From an uncultured Sulfuricurvum sp. (GTDB lineage Bacteria > Campylobacterota > Campylobacteria > Campylobacterales > Sulfurimonadaceae): 32,043 nt of DNA. Location: assembly GCF_937936435.1 (NCBI RefSeq), contig NZ_CALDDG010000086.1, forward strand, positions 1 to 32,043, written 5' to 3'. Of the stretch, positions 14,386-22,376 are shown one piece after another. The position numbers and the translations under genes are program-made. Under the pieces are notes generated by a model. The model worked only from the letters and a program-made list of their open reading frames with translations, was not told the origin of the DNA and did not search any database. Each line of letters begins with the position of its first letter. Position 1 is the first letter of the stretch.

Positions 14386-15720
14386 ATGACACAAGGGTAT
14401 TACACCGGAATATCCGGGATTCAAAGCAGCCAATACGGGTTGGATGTCATTTCCGATAATCTTGCAAATGTCTCTACAACTGCGTATAAAAGCTCGACGG
14501 CTGAGTTCTCCGACTTGCTTAGCAAAGTCATCTCAAGTGGTAATACACCCACTTCTAACGACATTGGATACGGGGTCAAACTGCAGGCAACCAGCTTTCA
14601 ATTTACACAGGGGACGTTAATGCCTTCAGAGCGTTTTAGCGATATGGCATTGGAAGGAAACGGCTTTTTCGGTGTCGTGTCTAAAGATCAAACTGTCTTT
14701 ACCCGAGACGGAAGTTTTTCGTTTGATACCTACGAATCGGTCCCTGGCGATGTCAATTCCTCTACAAATCGGTTAGTCACGGCCGATGGGGGATACGTGT
14801 TAGGGACGATGCTAACCAACTTTTCCTACGACGAAACATTTGATTACGGCGCACAAACGACAAACGGTACAATCGGCGCTTATGTCCTAAATAATCCTAC
14901 AAATACTGTTGCTTATACTGATATCAATAGTCAAGGGGTTTTGGAATTTCCTTCTCAATTAGCTTATCCCGTTCAACCGACGACTCAAACCAATTTTTTT
15001 GGGAATCTCGGAATAACGGATGAAACACGTACGATTAGTGCCGATGTTATTAGCTCCAATAACGAGATAAACCGTCTTAAATTAACATTCACTAAAAGCG
15101 CTACGCAACCTACCGACGGTGTAGCATGGGATGTCACTGCAACTGTAACTTCCAATGACGGCAGTACAGTGTACGATACCCAAACCGGTCAAGCCATTTT
15201 TGGTGCATCAGGAGCATTAGAAAGCTTTACTGTTCCTTCGGTCGATAACGACGGGACCCTCGTATCTATGAATCTTGGAACAGGATTTAGCGGTGTTATT
15301 GCTATTGACGGTGTCGGTATCAGTGGTTCATCAACTTCAGACGGTGTATCTGCCGGAACATTAACCAAGTATGGTATCAATAGTGATGGAACAATCATTG
15401 CCGATTTTTCAAATGGACAACAAAGTGCTATCGGACGGGTTGCTGTTTATCATTTCCAAAACGATCAGGGGCTTAACCGCGAAGGAGGAACCTACTACAC
15501 TCAAAGTTCTGATAGCGGAAAGCCTCTGTTTTGGACCGATGCTAATGGCAATGCCGTTGCCGGAGCATCGGTACGAAGCAATTATTTGGAAGGTTCAAAC
15601 GTCGATGTTACCGTAGGGTTGACCGATATGATCGTCACACAGCGGGCCTATCAATCCAATGCAAAAACTGTTACCACAGCAGATGAGATGATCCAAAAAG
15701 CTCTTGCGATGCATCGTTAA
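14386..15720 (+). CDS. Second FlgE-like hook/basal-body protein
   Basis: A 444-residue axial protein. The N-terminal D0 rod motif 'YTGISGIQSSQYGLDVISDNLANVSTTAYKSS' (residues 5-36), the 'MALEGNGFFGVV' region and the C-terminal D0 helix ('SNVDVTVGLTDMIVTQRAYQSNAKTVTTADEMIQKAL') mark it as FlgE/FlgF/FlgG-superfamily. It is shorter than the neighbouring FlgE and lacks its long inserted outer domain. Tandem FlgE-like genes are usual in Campylobacterota. It could form a proximal hook segment or hook-rod adaptor. GAGGA precedes the ATG; flgD ends 29 bases upstream. Confidence 0.85.
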   Translation: MTQGYYTGISGIQSSQYGLDVISDNLANVSTTAYKSSTAEFSDLLSKVISSGNTPTSNDIGYGVKLQATSFQFTQGTLMPSERFSDMALEGNGFFGVVSKDQTVFTRDGSFSFDTYESVPGDVNSSTNRLVTADGGYVLGTMLTNFSYDETFDYGAQTTNGTIGAYVLNNPTNTVAYTDINSQGVLEFPSQLAYPVQPTTQTNFFGNLGITDETRTISADVISSNNEINRLKLTFTKSATQPTDGVAWDVTATVTSNDGSTVYDTQTGQAIFGASGALESFTVPSVDNDGTLVSMNLGTGFSGVIAIDGVGISGSSTSDGVSAGTLTKYGINSDGTIIADFSNGQQSAIGRVAVYHFQNDQGLNREGGTYYTQSSDSGKPLFWTDANGNAVAGASVRSNYLEGSNVDVTVGLTDMIVTQRAYQSNAKTVTTADEMIQKALAMHR

Positions 15721-15724
15721 TAGT

Positions 15725-15738
15725 GGAATATTTTTTGC
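15725..15738 (+). promoter_or_regulatory. Sigma54 (RpoN) promoter of flgE
   Basis: TGGAATATTTTTTGCTT has GG at 15725-15726 and GC at 15737-15738 with ten bases between, 35 bases before flgE. It is almost the same sequence as the fliK promoter at 12062, giving flgE a dedicated second promoter. Confidence 0.72.
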
Positions 15739-15773
15739 TTGATAATTTTACTCTGTCATAAAAAGGACATATT

Positions 15774-17660
15774 ATGCTAAAGTCACTCTTTTCTGGTGTT
15801 ACCGGTTTGCAATCGCATCAAATCGCGATGGACGTCGAATCGAATAATATTGCCAATGTCAATACAATCGGATATAAATATTCCCGCGCGAACTTTTCCG
15901 ATCTGTTAGCACAGACCAACCAAATTGCAACAGCACCGCAAGGAAAGCTGGGCGGTAAAAATGCCGTTCAAATCGGTTTGGGGACGTCGGTCAATTCGAT
16001 CACGAAAATCATGTCCCAGGGATCGATCCAAAATACCGATAAAAATACCGACGTCGCGATTCAGGGTGACGGTTTCTTTATCGTCAGTTCCGATGGAGGA
16101 AACACTTATAAATACAGCCGTTCGGGTGACTTTAAATTCGATGCCGCCGGGAACTTCGTCGATAACAATGGCTTTATTGTCCAAGGATGGGTACGGGATA
16201 AAAATACAGGCTTAGTCGATTCTACGGCACCTATCAGTAATATCACGATCCCGCCGGGGTTGACAACACCGGCCAGCGCAACAACACAAATGGTTGTTAA
16301 AGCCAATTTGAGTGCCAGTACTACGATTACCCAATTCTCTCCTACCTATGAAACGGATACAACCGGAGCATTTATCAATACCGACGGTTATCCGGTCACA
16401 CCTGAAGATATGGGAGTCATGTTTAGTGCCAGTGGAGAAGCATTTTCACTCACTTCAGCAGCAGCCGGACCGGGGACAGGCGGAGACGGTATTTTTATCA
16501 GTACCGATGGCGGACAAACATACGCCGAGTTCCGTTATACCAGCAATATCGCCGATGTCACGACGACCGGTACGGGAGCCGGAGGGGTTGCAACGTCCCC
16601 GACACAAACCGACGGTACGGCATCGACCAATGCCAACGTCTATTATTTCAATAGCACCGAAGACTTCCGTGCAGCCGTAGCCAATTGGACTTCTACGAAT
16701 GCCCTGAATCCGGGGGCATCCGCTGGAGCAACTGTCAATTACAACGCACAAGGAAAATTAATTGTTTCCAACAGTGCCGGTGCCAGCGATCTCAGCATTG
16801 CAGTTGCGGGTATTACAGATACCAATACGGTTAAAAATGAAATTTTTACAGGCAATTTTTCCACTCTTGCCGGAAATATCGTTGCAGGTTCTACCTCGAC
16901 CAAACAGTCTCAAGCGGTTAATGCGGCAACCCACTCGGTAAGTATGGACATCTATGATTCACTGGGAAGTAAACATACGCTGAAAATCGACTTTCGCAAA
17001 CAATCCAGCAATGCAACGACTGGAACCTCATGGAGCTATAGTGTCAGCGTTCCGAAACCTGCCGATATCGGAGGAGTAGCTCCTTATCAAAATATTCTAA
17101 ATCCGGCAGGAGTCATCTCATTTGACTCTACCGGAGCCTTGGCCGGGTATACTATTCCGGCCATCGACTTTACCGGAAACAACGGTTCCAAACCGAATCA
17201 ATCCATCAGTCTTGATTTCGGTACAATCAACGGATTTGACGGTATTACCAGTTATGATAATGAGTCATCTACCGGTGGAAATAGCCAAGACGGATATGCA
17301 GGCGGAGATTTGAACGGAATTCGTATCGATGCGAGCGGTACCTTGATCGGATCGTTTACCAACGGTCGTTCTTTCGGTTTGGCACAAATCGCTATGGCGA
17401 AATTTTCAAATAATGAAGGGCTTACCACTGACGGCGGTAACGTCTATCTGCAATCGGCAAACTCCGGAGACCCGATCATCGGTACGGCGGCAACTGCCGG
17501 ACGCGGTTATATGCAGGCATCATCGCTTGAGGCATCAAACGTCGACCTCTCCAAATCGTTGACTCAACTGATTATTATCCAACGCGGATATCAGGCGAAT
17601 GCCAAAACAATTACTACCTCCGATACCCTCCTAGAAACACTTCTCGGCATTAAACGTTAA
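15774..17660 (+). CDS. flgE: Flagellar hook protein FlgE
   Basis: A 628-residue hook protein. The N-terminal D0 motif 'SLFSGVTGLQSHQIAMDVESNNIANVNTIGYK', then 'DVAIQGDGFFIVSSDGG', a large Gly/Ser/Thr-rich variable exposed domain (about 180-420), and the C-terminal 'SNVDLSKSLTQLIIIQRGYQANAKTITTSDTLLETLLGIKR' coiled end. The length is well above the enteric FlgE (about 400) and fits the large hook subunit of Campylobacterota. AAGGA precedes the ATG. It is transcribed from its own sigma54 promoter, which fits the high copy number of hook subunits. Confidence 0.96.
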   Translation: MLKSLFSGVTGLQSHQIAMDVESNNIANVNTIGYKYSRANFSDLLAQTNQIATAPQGKLGGKNAVQIGLGTSVNSITKIMSQGSIQNTDKNTDVAIQGDGFFIVSSDGGNTYKYSRSGDFKFDAAGNFVDNNGFIVQGWVRDKNTGLVDSTAPISNITIPPGLTTPASATTQMVVKANLSASTTITQFSPTYETDTTGAFINTDGYPVTPEDMGVMFSASGEAFSLTSAAAGPGTGGDGIFISTDGGQTYAEFRYTSNIADVTTTGTGAGGVATSPTQTDGTASTNANVYYFNSTEDFRAAVANWTSTNALNPGASAGATVNYNAQGKLIVSNSAGASDLSIAVAGITDTNTVKNEIFTGNFSTLAGNIVAGSTSTKQSQAVNAATHSVSMDIYDSLGSKHTLKIDFRKQSSNATTGTSWSYSVSVPKPADIGGVAPYQNILNPAGVISFDSTGALAGYTIPAIDFTGNNGSKPNQSISLDFGTINGFDGITSYDNESSTGGNSQDGYAGGDLNGIRIDASGTLIGSFTNGRSFGLAQIAMAKFSNNEGLTTDGGNVYLQSANSGDPIIGTAATAGRGYMQASSLEASNVDLSKSLTQLIIIQRGYQANAKTITTSDTLLETLLGIKR

Positions 17661-17721
17661 CGCATAACGCGTTAGCGGTCATCTCGTTTTTTATGTATTG
17701 TTAATTAGTTTAAGGATAGGT

Positions 17722-17746
17722 CCGGCAAGTAAGGAGTTCTTGCCGG
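17722..17746 (+). terminator. Hairpin downstream of flgE, with a Shine-Dalgarno sequence in its loop
   Basis: CCGGCAAG (17722-17729) and CTTGCCGG (17739-17746) make a perfect 8-bp stem around TAAGGAGTT. Only a short T-rich stretch follows, so termination of the flagellar transcript is likely but not certain. The loop carries AAGGAG, and the same TTAAGGAGT sequence recurs 19 bases downstream, in front of a 15-codon frame. Confidence 0.5.
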
Positions 17747-17771
17747 TGCTTTGAAACTTAAGGAGTGAGTG

Positions 17772-17819
17772 ATGAATGAAAAAACATCTCCCTTGACTTG
17801 CTGCTGTCAATTGGGATAA
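17772..17819 (+). CDS. Possible 15-residue leader peptide with three consecutive cysteines
   Basis: MNEKTSPLTCCCQLG, preceded by a strong TTAAGGAGTGAGTG ribosome-binding site, stops 53 bases before the RDD gene. Runs of a regulated amino acid are typical of leader peptides that sense tRNA charging; here it would be cysteine. No clear attenuator follows it, so the role is unproven. Confidence 0.4.
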   Translation: MNEKTSPLTCCCQLG

Positions 17820-17860
17820 AAGAATTATGAAACAACTTAGTAAACAAACAGTAATAACGT

Positions 17861-17866
17861 TATAAT
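17861..17866 (+). promoter_or_regulatory. -10 box immediately upstream of the RDD gene
   Basis: TATAAT ends six bases before the ATG at 17873. Transcription from it would start on or next to the A of the start codon, which predicts a leaderless mRNA. There is no ribosome-binding site in front of this ATG. Confidence 0.5.
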
Positions 17867-17872
17867 TCCCTC

Positions 17873-18382
17873 ATGCGATGGCGAACACTCAAGAAAAAAC
17901 AACATACCAAACCTGCACCTTCCAAACCCAAAATCGAATACGCTCCGTTTTGGCCCCGTGCATTAGGGTTTGTTACCGATATCTTTATGATCGGGCTTCC
18001 TATTTCTCTGTTGATGATGATGGTTTTCGGCTATGATCAAATGCATACGGCAACAGCTATCGACGTTATAGTTCATACCGATAAAGCACACCAGAATCCC
18101 CCTAATCCGATCGCTTCATTGACCCAGATCGCACTGTTTATGATCACCTACGTATGGCTATGGCACCGCTTTGGTCAAACACCCGGGAAAAAGCTCGCCT
18201 TTATCCGCGTCGTTGATGCCGTAACACTGGAGAATGCCCCGTACTGGAAATTGATCCTCCGTTTTATCGGTTACTTTGTCTCTCTCATCACCGTTTTCGG
18301 TTTTTTTATCGGCTCGTTTCGTAAAGACAAACGGACCCTTCACGATCTTCTCAGCGGCACGGCCGTAATACGTATCTCCTAA
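17873..18382 (+). CDS. RDD-family membrane protein
   Basis: A 169-residue protein. It has a very basic N-terminus (residues 1-22), then the RDD signature 'FWPRALGFVTDIFMIG' with the conserved Arg and Asp, a first membrane helix, a second near 88-103 ('LTQIALFMITYVWLW'), the 'GQTPGKKLAFIRVVDA' loop and a third helix ('RFIGYFVSLITVFGFFIGSF'), ending 'RTLHDLLSGTAVI'. The family is membrane-bound and poorly defined; some members affect ion transport. No ribosome-binding site is visible. The stop is one base from the MFS gene, so the two are co-transcribed. Confidence 0.85.
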   Translation: MRWRTLKKKQHTKPAPSKPKIEYAPFWPRALGFVTDIFMIGLPISLLMMMVFGYDQMHTATAIDVIVHTDKAHQNPPNPIASLTQIALFMITYVWLWHRFGQTPGKKLAFIRVVDAVTLENAPYWKLILRFIGYFVSLITVFGFFIGSFRKDKRTLHDLLSGTAVIRIS

Positions 18383-18383
18383 C

Positions 18384-19484
18384 GTGTCCGTTCTAATCGC
18401 CGCTTTCTACTTTTTTTACTTTGCCCTGATCGGGGTTCACATCATATTCGTCCCCAAAATTCTTACCATGGTGGGATACGATCCTCTCCACGTCGGCATC
18501 GTTTTCGCTTCTGCCCCGCTGGTTCGTTTTGCGATGCCTTTTCTCTTTTTGAAGGGGTTTAAACTCGATCAAAAGGTCTTTTTTCTCTCTCTGGGGCTCA
18601 TGGGAATCGGCGCTATAGGCTTTTATCCGGCACTGGAGCATTTCGGGCCTTTGCTGCTCGTGAATATCGTCTTCGGAATCGGCATATCGTTGGTTCTCCC
18701 TTATATCGAGGTTATTTCACTCGAACAGATCGGAAAAGAGCGCTACGGACGTATTCGGATGTTCGGTTCTTTGGGTTTCATCGCAGTAGCCCTCATCCTG
18801 GTTCATTATCTCACCACTCCGCAAAGCGGAATCGTATTTTTAATCGCGATGGCGATGACGACGCTCATTTTCGGAGCGTTTATCGGGAACCGCCAAAGCA
18901 AACTTCCGCTTAGTGAATGTGACGCCGGGGACGAATCGTGCCGTTTTTCGCTTATGGGACATCTCTCACTGTGGATAGGTTTTTTCCTGATGCAGGTAAG
19001 CTTCGGGCCGTTTTATAATTTTTTCACCATTTATGCGACCGATCACGGAGTATCACTCGATACTACCGTATGGCTCTGGAGTTTCGGAGTCATCGCCGAG
19101 ATCATCATGTTTTATTTCCAGGGGCCGTTGTTACGGAGAAATCTCCCGGCAATTTTGCAAATAACCGCTTTTATCACCGTTTTCCGATGGCTTATCGTCG
19201 CCTTTTTCCCGGATCATACCCTTATGCTGTTTGCCGCACAGAGCCTCCATGCTTTCAGCTTCGCTTTGTTTCATTCGGCATCCATCGCCATTTTGTTTCA
19301 TCTTTACAAAGCGCGCCGCCTCTCACAGCAATTCTTTTTCGGTATTTCGTACGGATTGGGGGGCTTTATCGGAGCGATCGGCGCAGGGGCGCTCTATCAG
19401 TATACGCCGACGTATCTGTTTGTCGGAGGAGCCCTCGCCGCGCTGGGGGCGGGAGTGGCTTTTCGGGCATTTAATAATCGATAA
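18384..19484 (+). CDS. MFS transporter (LacY/HcaT-like group)
   Basis: A 366-residue protein with about 11-12 hydrophobic helices. Conserved elements are the 'FYFFYFALIGVHIIFVPKIL' first helix, 'GKERYGRIRMFGSLGFI' between helices 4 and 5 (the MFS_1_like signature) and the 'GFFLMQVSFGPFYNFFTIY' start of the second half. This matches the LacY/3-phenylpropionate-permease type of the MFS. The substrate cannot be read from the sequence. The GTG start one base after the RDD stop has no ribosome-binding site, so translation is presumably coupled. Its last 14 bases overlap the convergent DUF481 gene. Confidence 0.82.
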   Translation: MSVLIAAFYFFYFALIGVHIIFVPKILTMVGYDPLHVGIVFASAPLVRFAMPFLFLKGFKLDQKVFFLSLGLMGIGAIGFYPALEHFGPLLLVNIVFGIGISLVLPYIEVISLEQIGKERYGRIRMFGSLGFIAVALILVHYLTTPQSGIVFLIAMAMTTLIFGAFIGNRQSKLPLSECDAGDESCRFSLMGHLSLWIGFFLMQVSFGPFYNFFTIYATDHGVSLDTTVWLWSFGVIAEIIMFYFQGPLLRRNLPAILQITAFITVFRWLIVAFFPDHTLMLFAAQSLHAFSFALFHSASIAILFHLYKARRLSQQFFFGISYGLGGFIGAIGAGALYQYTPTYLFVGGALAALGAGVAFRAFNNR

Positions 19485-20199
19485 TCAACGAAGCCAAGAA
19501 CGTCCGGTCGGTATGAAGCGATGGTGCTGGAGGCGTATTGGCGTAATCGACTTTATAGCTCAGACCCATCGAAAGGGTCGAATTTATTTTGCTCTCGATC
19601 GCACTTTTGCTATAGAGGAAATAGTATTTTGTGTCATCAAGTTTAACACGATAGGTCGCTTCCTGGATAAATTTCAGGTTCTCTTGTATCTTCCATTTAT
19701 ATATTCCGCCGAGATTCGTCGAAAAATAGTTTTCCGAATCGTCATTGTCGGGCTTGTCTCTTCCGAATAAAAGGTTGGCCTGAAAATCGAGCTGCTGTGT
19801 CTTCTCATCAATCGCTTTCATCCCTATACCCGGTCCGGTATAAAACTTATACTCGTATCCGCTGAAATGGTCTTCTTTATAGCCGATCATGTAGTTTAGA
19901 GAATAAACCTCATCGAATTGATAGTCGTAGTTAAACTCGCTCGACCATTTATTCTTAGACGTTTCGCCGTCCGAAGAGGCTCGATACGCATCCAGATGGA
20001 CCCGCAATATATGTAAGTCCCATTTGGTCTTTGCATTACCTTCAAAAGCCAGAGAAGAGGTATTGCTGTTCCCTTTGCTATCGATATAGGAAAATTCGCT
20101 ATGCGTGACGATATCGCCGTTATGCTCGGGAAGGGGACATACGTCAGCCGCCATCAATGAACTCCCTCCCAGAGTAATCCATAAAAGCCTTCGAATCAT
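19471..20199 (-). CDS. DUF481/YdiY-like outer-membrane beta-barrel protein
   Basis: A 242-residue protein. It has a signal peptide (1-18, cleavage probably after 'SLMAA'), then repeated amphipathic strands of the type 'LAFEGNAKTKWDLHILRVHLDAYRASS...NKWSSEFNYDYQF', ending with a terminal aromatic strand '...RTFLASLIIDY'. This is the DUF481 pattern (salt-induced outer-membrane protein, YdiY). It starts inside the mscS stop codon (ATGA), so the two are coupled. Association with an osmosensing channel fits a role under osmotic stress, but this is inference. Confidence 0.82.
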   Translation of the reverse strand: MIRRLLWITLGGSSLMAADVCPLPEHNGDIVTHSEFSYIDSKGNSNTSSLAFEGNAKTKWDLHILRVHLDAYRASSDGETSKNKWSSEFNYDYQFDEVYSLNYMIGYKEDHFSGYEYKFYTGPGIGMKAIDEKTQQLDFQANLLFGRDKPDNDDSENYFSTNLGGIYKWKIQENLKFIQEATYRVKLDDTKYYFLYSKSAIESKINSTLSMGLSYKVDYANTPPAPSLHTDRTFLASLIIDY

Positions 20200-21038
20200 A
20201 TCTCCCCTTTTCGAACATGCAAATCCATCTGAGGAAACGGAATCGAGATACCGTGCTTGTCAAACTCCAGCTTGACCGCTTCGGTCATCTCAAACATACC
20301 GTCCCAGTAGTCGTCTACCGCTACCCACGGACGGGCAAAAATCTGAACCGAGTTTTGGGCGAGGGCTCCAACCGCAACGACGGGAGCCGGTTCGGCAAGC
20401 ACTTTCGGATTGGCCTTCAGAACCTCCATGATCACCTCTTTGGCCAAGCGCAGATCGTCTTTGTAATCGATGTCGAATACCATATCGACCCGGCGTTTGT
20501 CGTTGCCCGTGTAGTTGATGATATTCCCGTTGATCAAAGTACCGTTAGGGATGATGATCGAGCGGTTATCCGTCGTCGTCAACGTCGTGGAAAAGAGATT
20601 AATCGTCTTGACCGTTCCCATCACTCCTGAGGTCTCAATAAAATCTCCCACTTTAAACGGACGGAAGAAAATAATCAATACCGCAGCACCGACATTGGAA
20701 AGGGTATCTTTGAGGGCAAGCCCCACGGCCAATCCCGCCGCACCGAACACGGCGACAAACGAGGTCGTCTCGACGCCGAGGTTGCTGATCGCCGCGATCA
20801 CGATCACGACAATCAACCCCACATACGTCGCATTAGCCGCAAACGAAACGAGGGTCGGATCGACCTTAGCTTTGTTCAACCCTTTTTTGATGAGAAAAAC
20901 GATCTTGCCGGCGATCCAGCGCCCGATAAAAAAAATCAGTAAAGAGCCGAGTATTTTTAACCCGTATTCGGTTGCATAGGTCATCGCCAAATCGCTGTAA
21001 TGCTGGACTTTGTCCTCGTAGTGTTCGATTTTTAACAT
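20196..21038 (-). CDS. mscS: Small-conductance mechanosensitive channel MscS
   Basis: A 280-residue protein with three transmembrane helices. The pore helix TM3 'FVAVFGAAGLAVGLALKDTLSNVGAAVLIIFFRPFKVGDFIE' keeps the Ala/Gly packing pattern of E. coli MscS, and the beta domain 'GTVKTINLFSTTLTTTDNRSIIIPNGTLINGNIINYT' is a family hallmark. The C-terminal vestibule ends 'GISIPFPQMDLHV'. The length matches E. coli MscS (286). The channel releases solutes on hypo-osmotic shock. AAGG precedes the ATG; it lies nine bases after the nitroreductase and overlaps the DUF481 gene. Confidence 0.96.
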   Translation of the reverse strand: MLKIEHYEDKVQHYSDLAMTYATEYGLKILGSLLIFFIGRWIAGKIVFLIKKGLNKAKVDPTLVSFAANATYVGLIVVIVIAAISNLGVETTSFVAVFGAAGLAVGLALKDTLSNVGAAVLIIFFRPFKVGDFIETSGVMGTVKTINLFSTTLTTTDNRSIIIPNGTLINGNIINYTGNDKRRVDMVFDIDYKDDLRLAKEVIMEVLKANPKVLAEPAPVVAVGALAQNSVQIFARPWVAVDDYWDGMFEMTEAVKLEFDKHGISIPFPQMDLHVRKGEI

Positions 21039-21047
21039 GCTGTTGCC

Positions 21048-21668
21048 TTAACGGTATTCGATAATTTGCTCTGCGGTGAGACGTTTGCGTTCGCTTTGCG
21101 GATTAACCCGATATCCGAAAGCACAGATCAGAGCCACAGAATGCCCCTCGGGGAGATCGAGAATCGCTTCGACATTTTCTTTATCGAATCCCTCGATCGG
21201 ACAGGTATCGATTTTCAATGTCGCGGCATAGGTCATCATATTGGCTACGGCGATATAACACTGTTTTGCCGTCCAATTTTCCAATAAAACTTCATCGCTC
21301 TCGATCGGAGCCAAATAGTTTTTATACACTCCCATATAAGTTTCTACCGCCTCGCTCGGCAATCCCCTGCGGGAAAACATATCTTTGACGTAACGGGTAC
21401 CGCTTCGTACGACATTGTTATCGGTCGTGAAAATCACCAGCTCACTCGCATCGGTGATCTGAGTTTGATTCCAGCATGAGGGTTTGAGCGCTTTACGCAG
21501 CCCCGCGTTACGGACGACGATCAACCGCCACGGTTCCATCCCGAAGGATGAAGGTGAGAGGCGTGCGACCTCCAAAATCGATTCAAACTGCTCGGCTGGA
21601 ATCTGTTTTTCGGCATCAAACTTTTTGCATGCGTGCCGAAACGCCATGGCCTCTAGAAACTCGGACAT
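21048..21668 (-). CDS. NAD(P)H-dependent nitroreductase-family flavoprotein
   Basis: A 206-residue FMN-dependent oxidoreductase. The N-terminal 'FRHACKKFDAEKQIPAEQFESILEVARLSPSSFGMEPWRLIVV' is the FMN-binding signature of NfsB-like enzymes, and the C-terminal '...GHSVALICAFGYR' is the usual beta strand before the tail. Members reduce nitroaromatics, quinones or dihydropteridine; the physiological substrate is unknown here. AAAGGAG, inside the end of the DUF309 gene, is seven bases before the ATG, showing an operon. Confidence 0.9.
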   Translation of the reverse strand: MSEFLEAMAFRHACKKFDAEKQIPAEQFESILEVARLSPSSFGMEPWRLIVVRNAGLRKALKPSCWNQTQITDASELVIFTTDNNVVRSGTRYVKDMFSRRGLPSEAVETYMGVYKNYLAPIESDEVLLENWTAKQCYIAVANMMTYAATLKIDTCPIEGFDKENVEAILDLPEGHSVALICAFGYRVNPQSERKRLTAEQIIEYR

Positions 21669-21670
21669 TC

Positions 21671-22012
21671 TTATTCTCCTTTACGAACCTCTGCGTGTTT
21701 TCGTTCTATGAATTGTGCTATTTTAACGTAGAGTTCTTTATGGGGGGTAACAAGCGTCTCGATCAGAACACTGTATTTGCGATAGGTTTGCCATGCGACG
21801 TTCGAAGGGTTCGGACGCCCGCGTGCTATCAGCTCGAAACTTACCGCCGCATTGATGAAACCTTTCCAGACCCGCATCTCGTCGTTGTCCTCAAACCGTT
21901 TGGGGTGCCAGATCACCTCCAAATCCTCGTGTGCGTCATAATAGCGCCCTTCGTCTATCGAGACGACAAACGCTTCGCACGCTTCGGTTATACCCGTAAG
22001 TTCTTCCGCCAA
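21671..22012 (-). CDS. DUF309 domain protein
   Basis: About 113 residues. 'EGRYYDAHEDLEVIWHPKR...VWKGFINAAVSFELIARGRP' is the DUF309 signature (the E/D-A-H-E-x-L-E motif, then a tryptophan and helix). The function of DUF309 is not known. A TTG start at 22012 is preferred because GGGGAGGA lies eight bases upstream; a longer GTG start at 22042 has no comparable site. It overlaps the end of the rhodanese-like gene by 25 bases and lies two bases before the nitroreductase. Confidence 0.75.
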   Translation of the reverse strand: MAEELTGITEACEAFVVSIDEGRYYDAHEDLEVIWHPKRFEDNDEMRVWKGFINAAVSFELIARGRPNPSNVAWQTYRKYSVLIETLVTPHKELYVKIAQFIERKHAEVRKGE

Positions 22013-22296
22013 TAACCGCGTCCTCCCCGCAAACTGATACACGCATGTCCCGGAAATTTGCTCCGAAACTCTTTTAGCCGCTCTTTTGAAGATTTGCCCG
22101 TATCGCAGTAAAAGACAAACACGCTCTCCTCAGGTTCGCTGCGCAACATCGGAGGGCTGTAAGTAACAGTCTCGATCCCCTCGATGGGGTTTAGAATCGT
22201 ATCGATCAGCAGTACCCTGATCCCTTCGGCTTCTAACGCCTGTTTGTTGCGCAAAAACTCTTCCTGCGTCCATTCATCGACATTCAAATCGACCAT
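21988..22296 (-). CDS. Small rhodanese-like sulfurtransferase
   Basis: A 102-residue protein. 'IRVLLIDTILNPIEGIETV' resembles the rhodanese strand and loop, and 'VFVFYCDTGKSSKERLKEF...FPGHACISLRGGRGYWRKN' matches the active-site loop. The candidate persulfide Cys sits in 'YCDTGKSS', and the C-terminal 'L-x-G-G' closes the fold. The domain is short, with an atypical acidic loop residue, so activity should be treated as unproven. It is the first gene of the operon running to the DUF481 gene and follows the ATPase pair after 80 bases. Confidence 0.7.
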   Translation of the reverse strand: MVDLNVDEWTQEEFLRNKQALEAEGIRVLLIDTILNPIEGIETVTYSPPMLRSEPEESVFVFYCDTGKSSKERLKEFRSKFPGHACISLRGGRGYWRKNLRV

Positions 22297-22376
22297 TATT
22301 ATTATCCGTCATATTATTTTGCGAAAGTTTATCAAAATAAAAAATACGTTCGCCTTAGGATTTACAACTGGCTGTT

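Noticed and set aside
19231..19770. 179-codon plus-strand frame across the MFS and DUF481 gene ends
   Set aside because: It spans two convergent real genes in a different frame, with Arg/Ser-rich shadow composition.
22013..22042. GTG start of the DUF309 gene
   Set aside because: It has no ribosome-binding site and needs a 55-base overlap; the TTG at 22012 has GGGGAGGA eight bases upstream.
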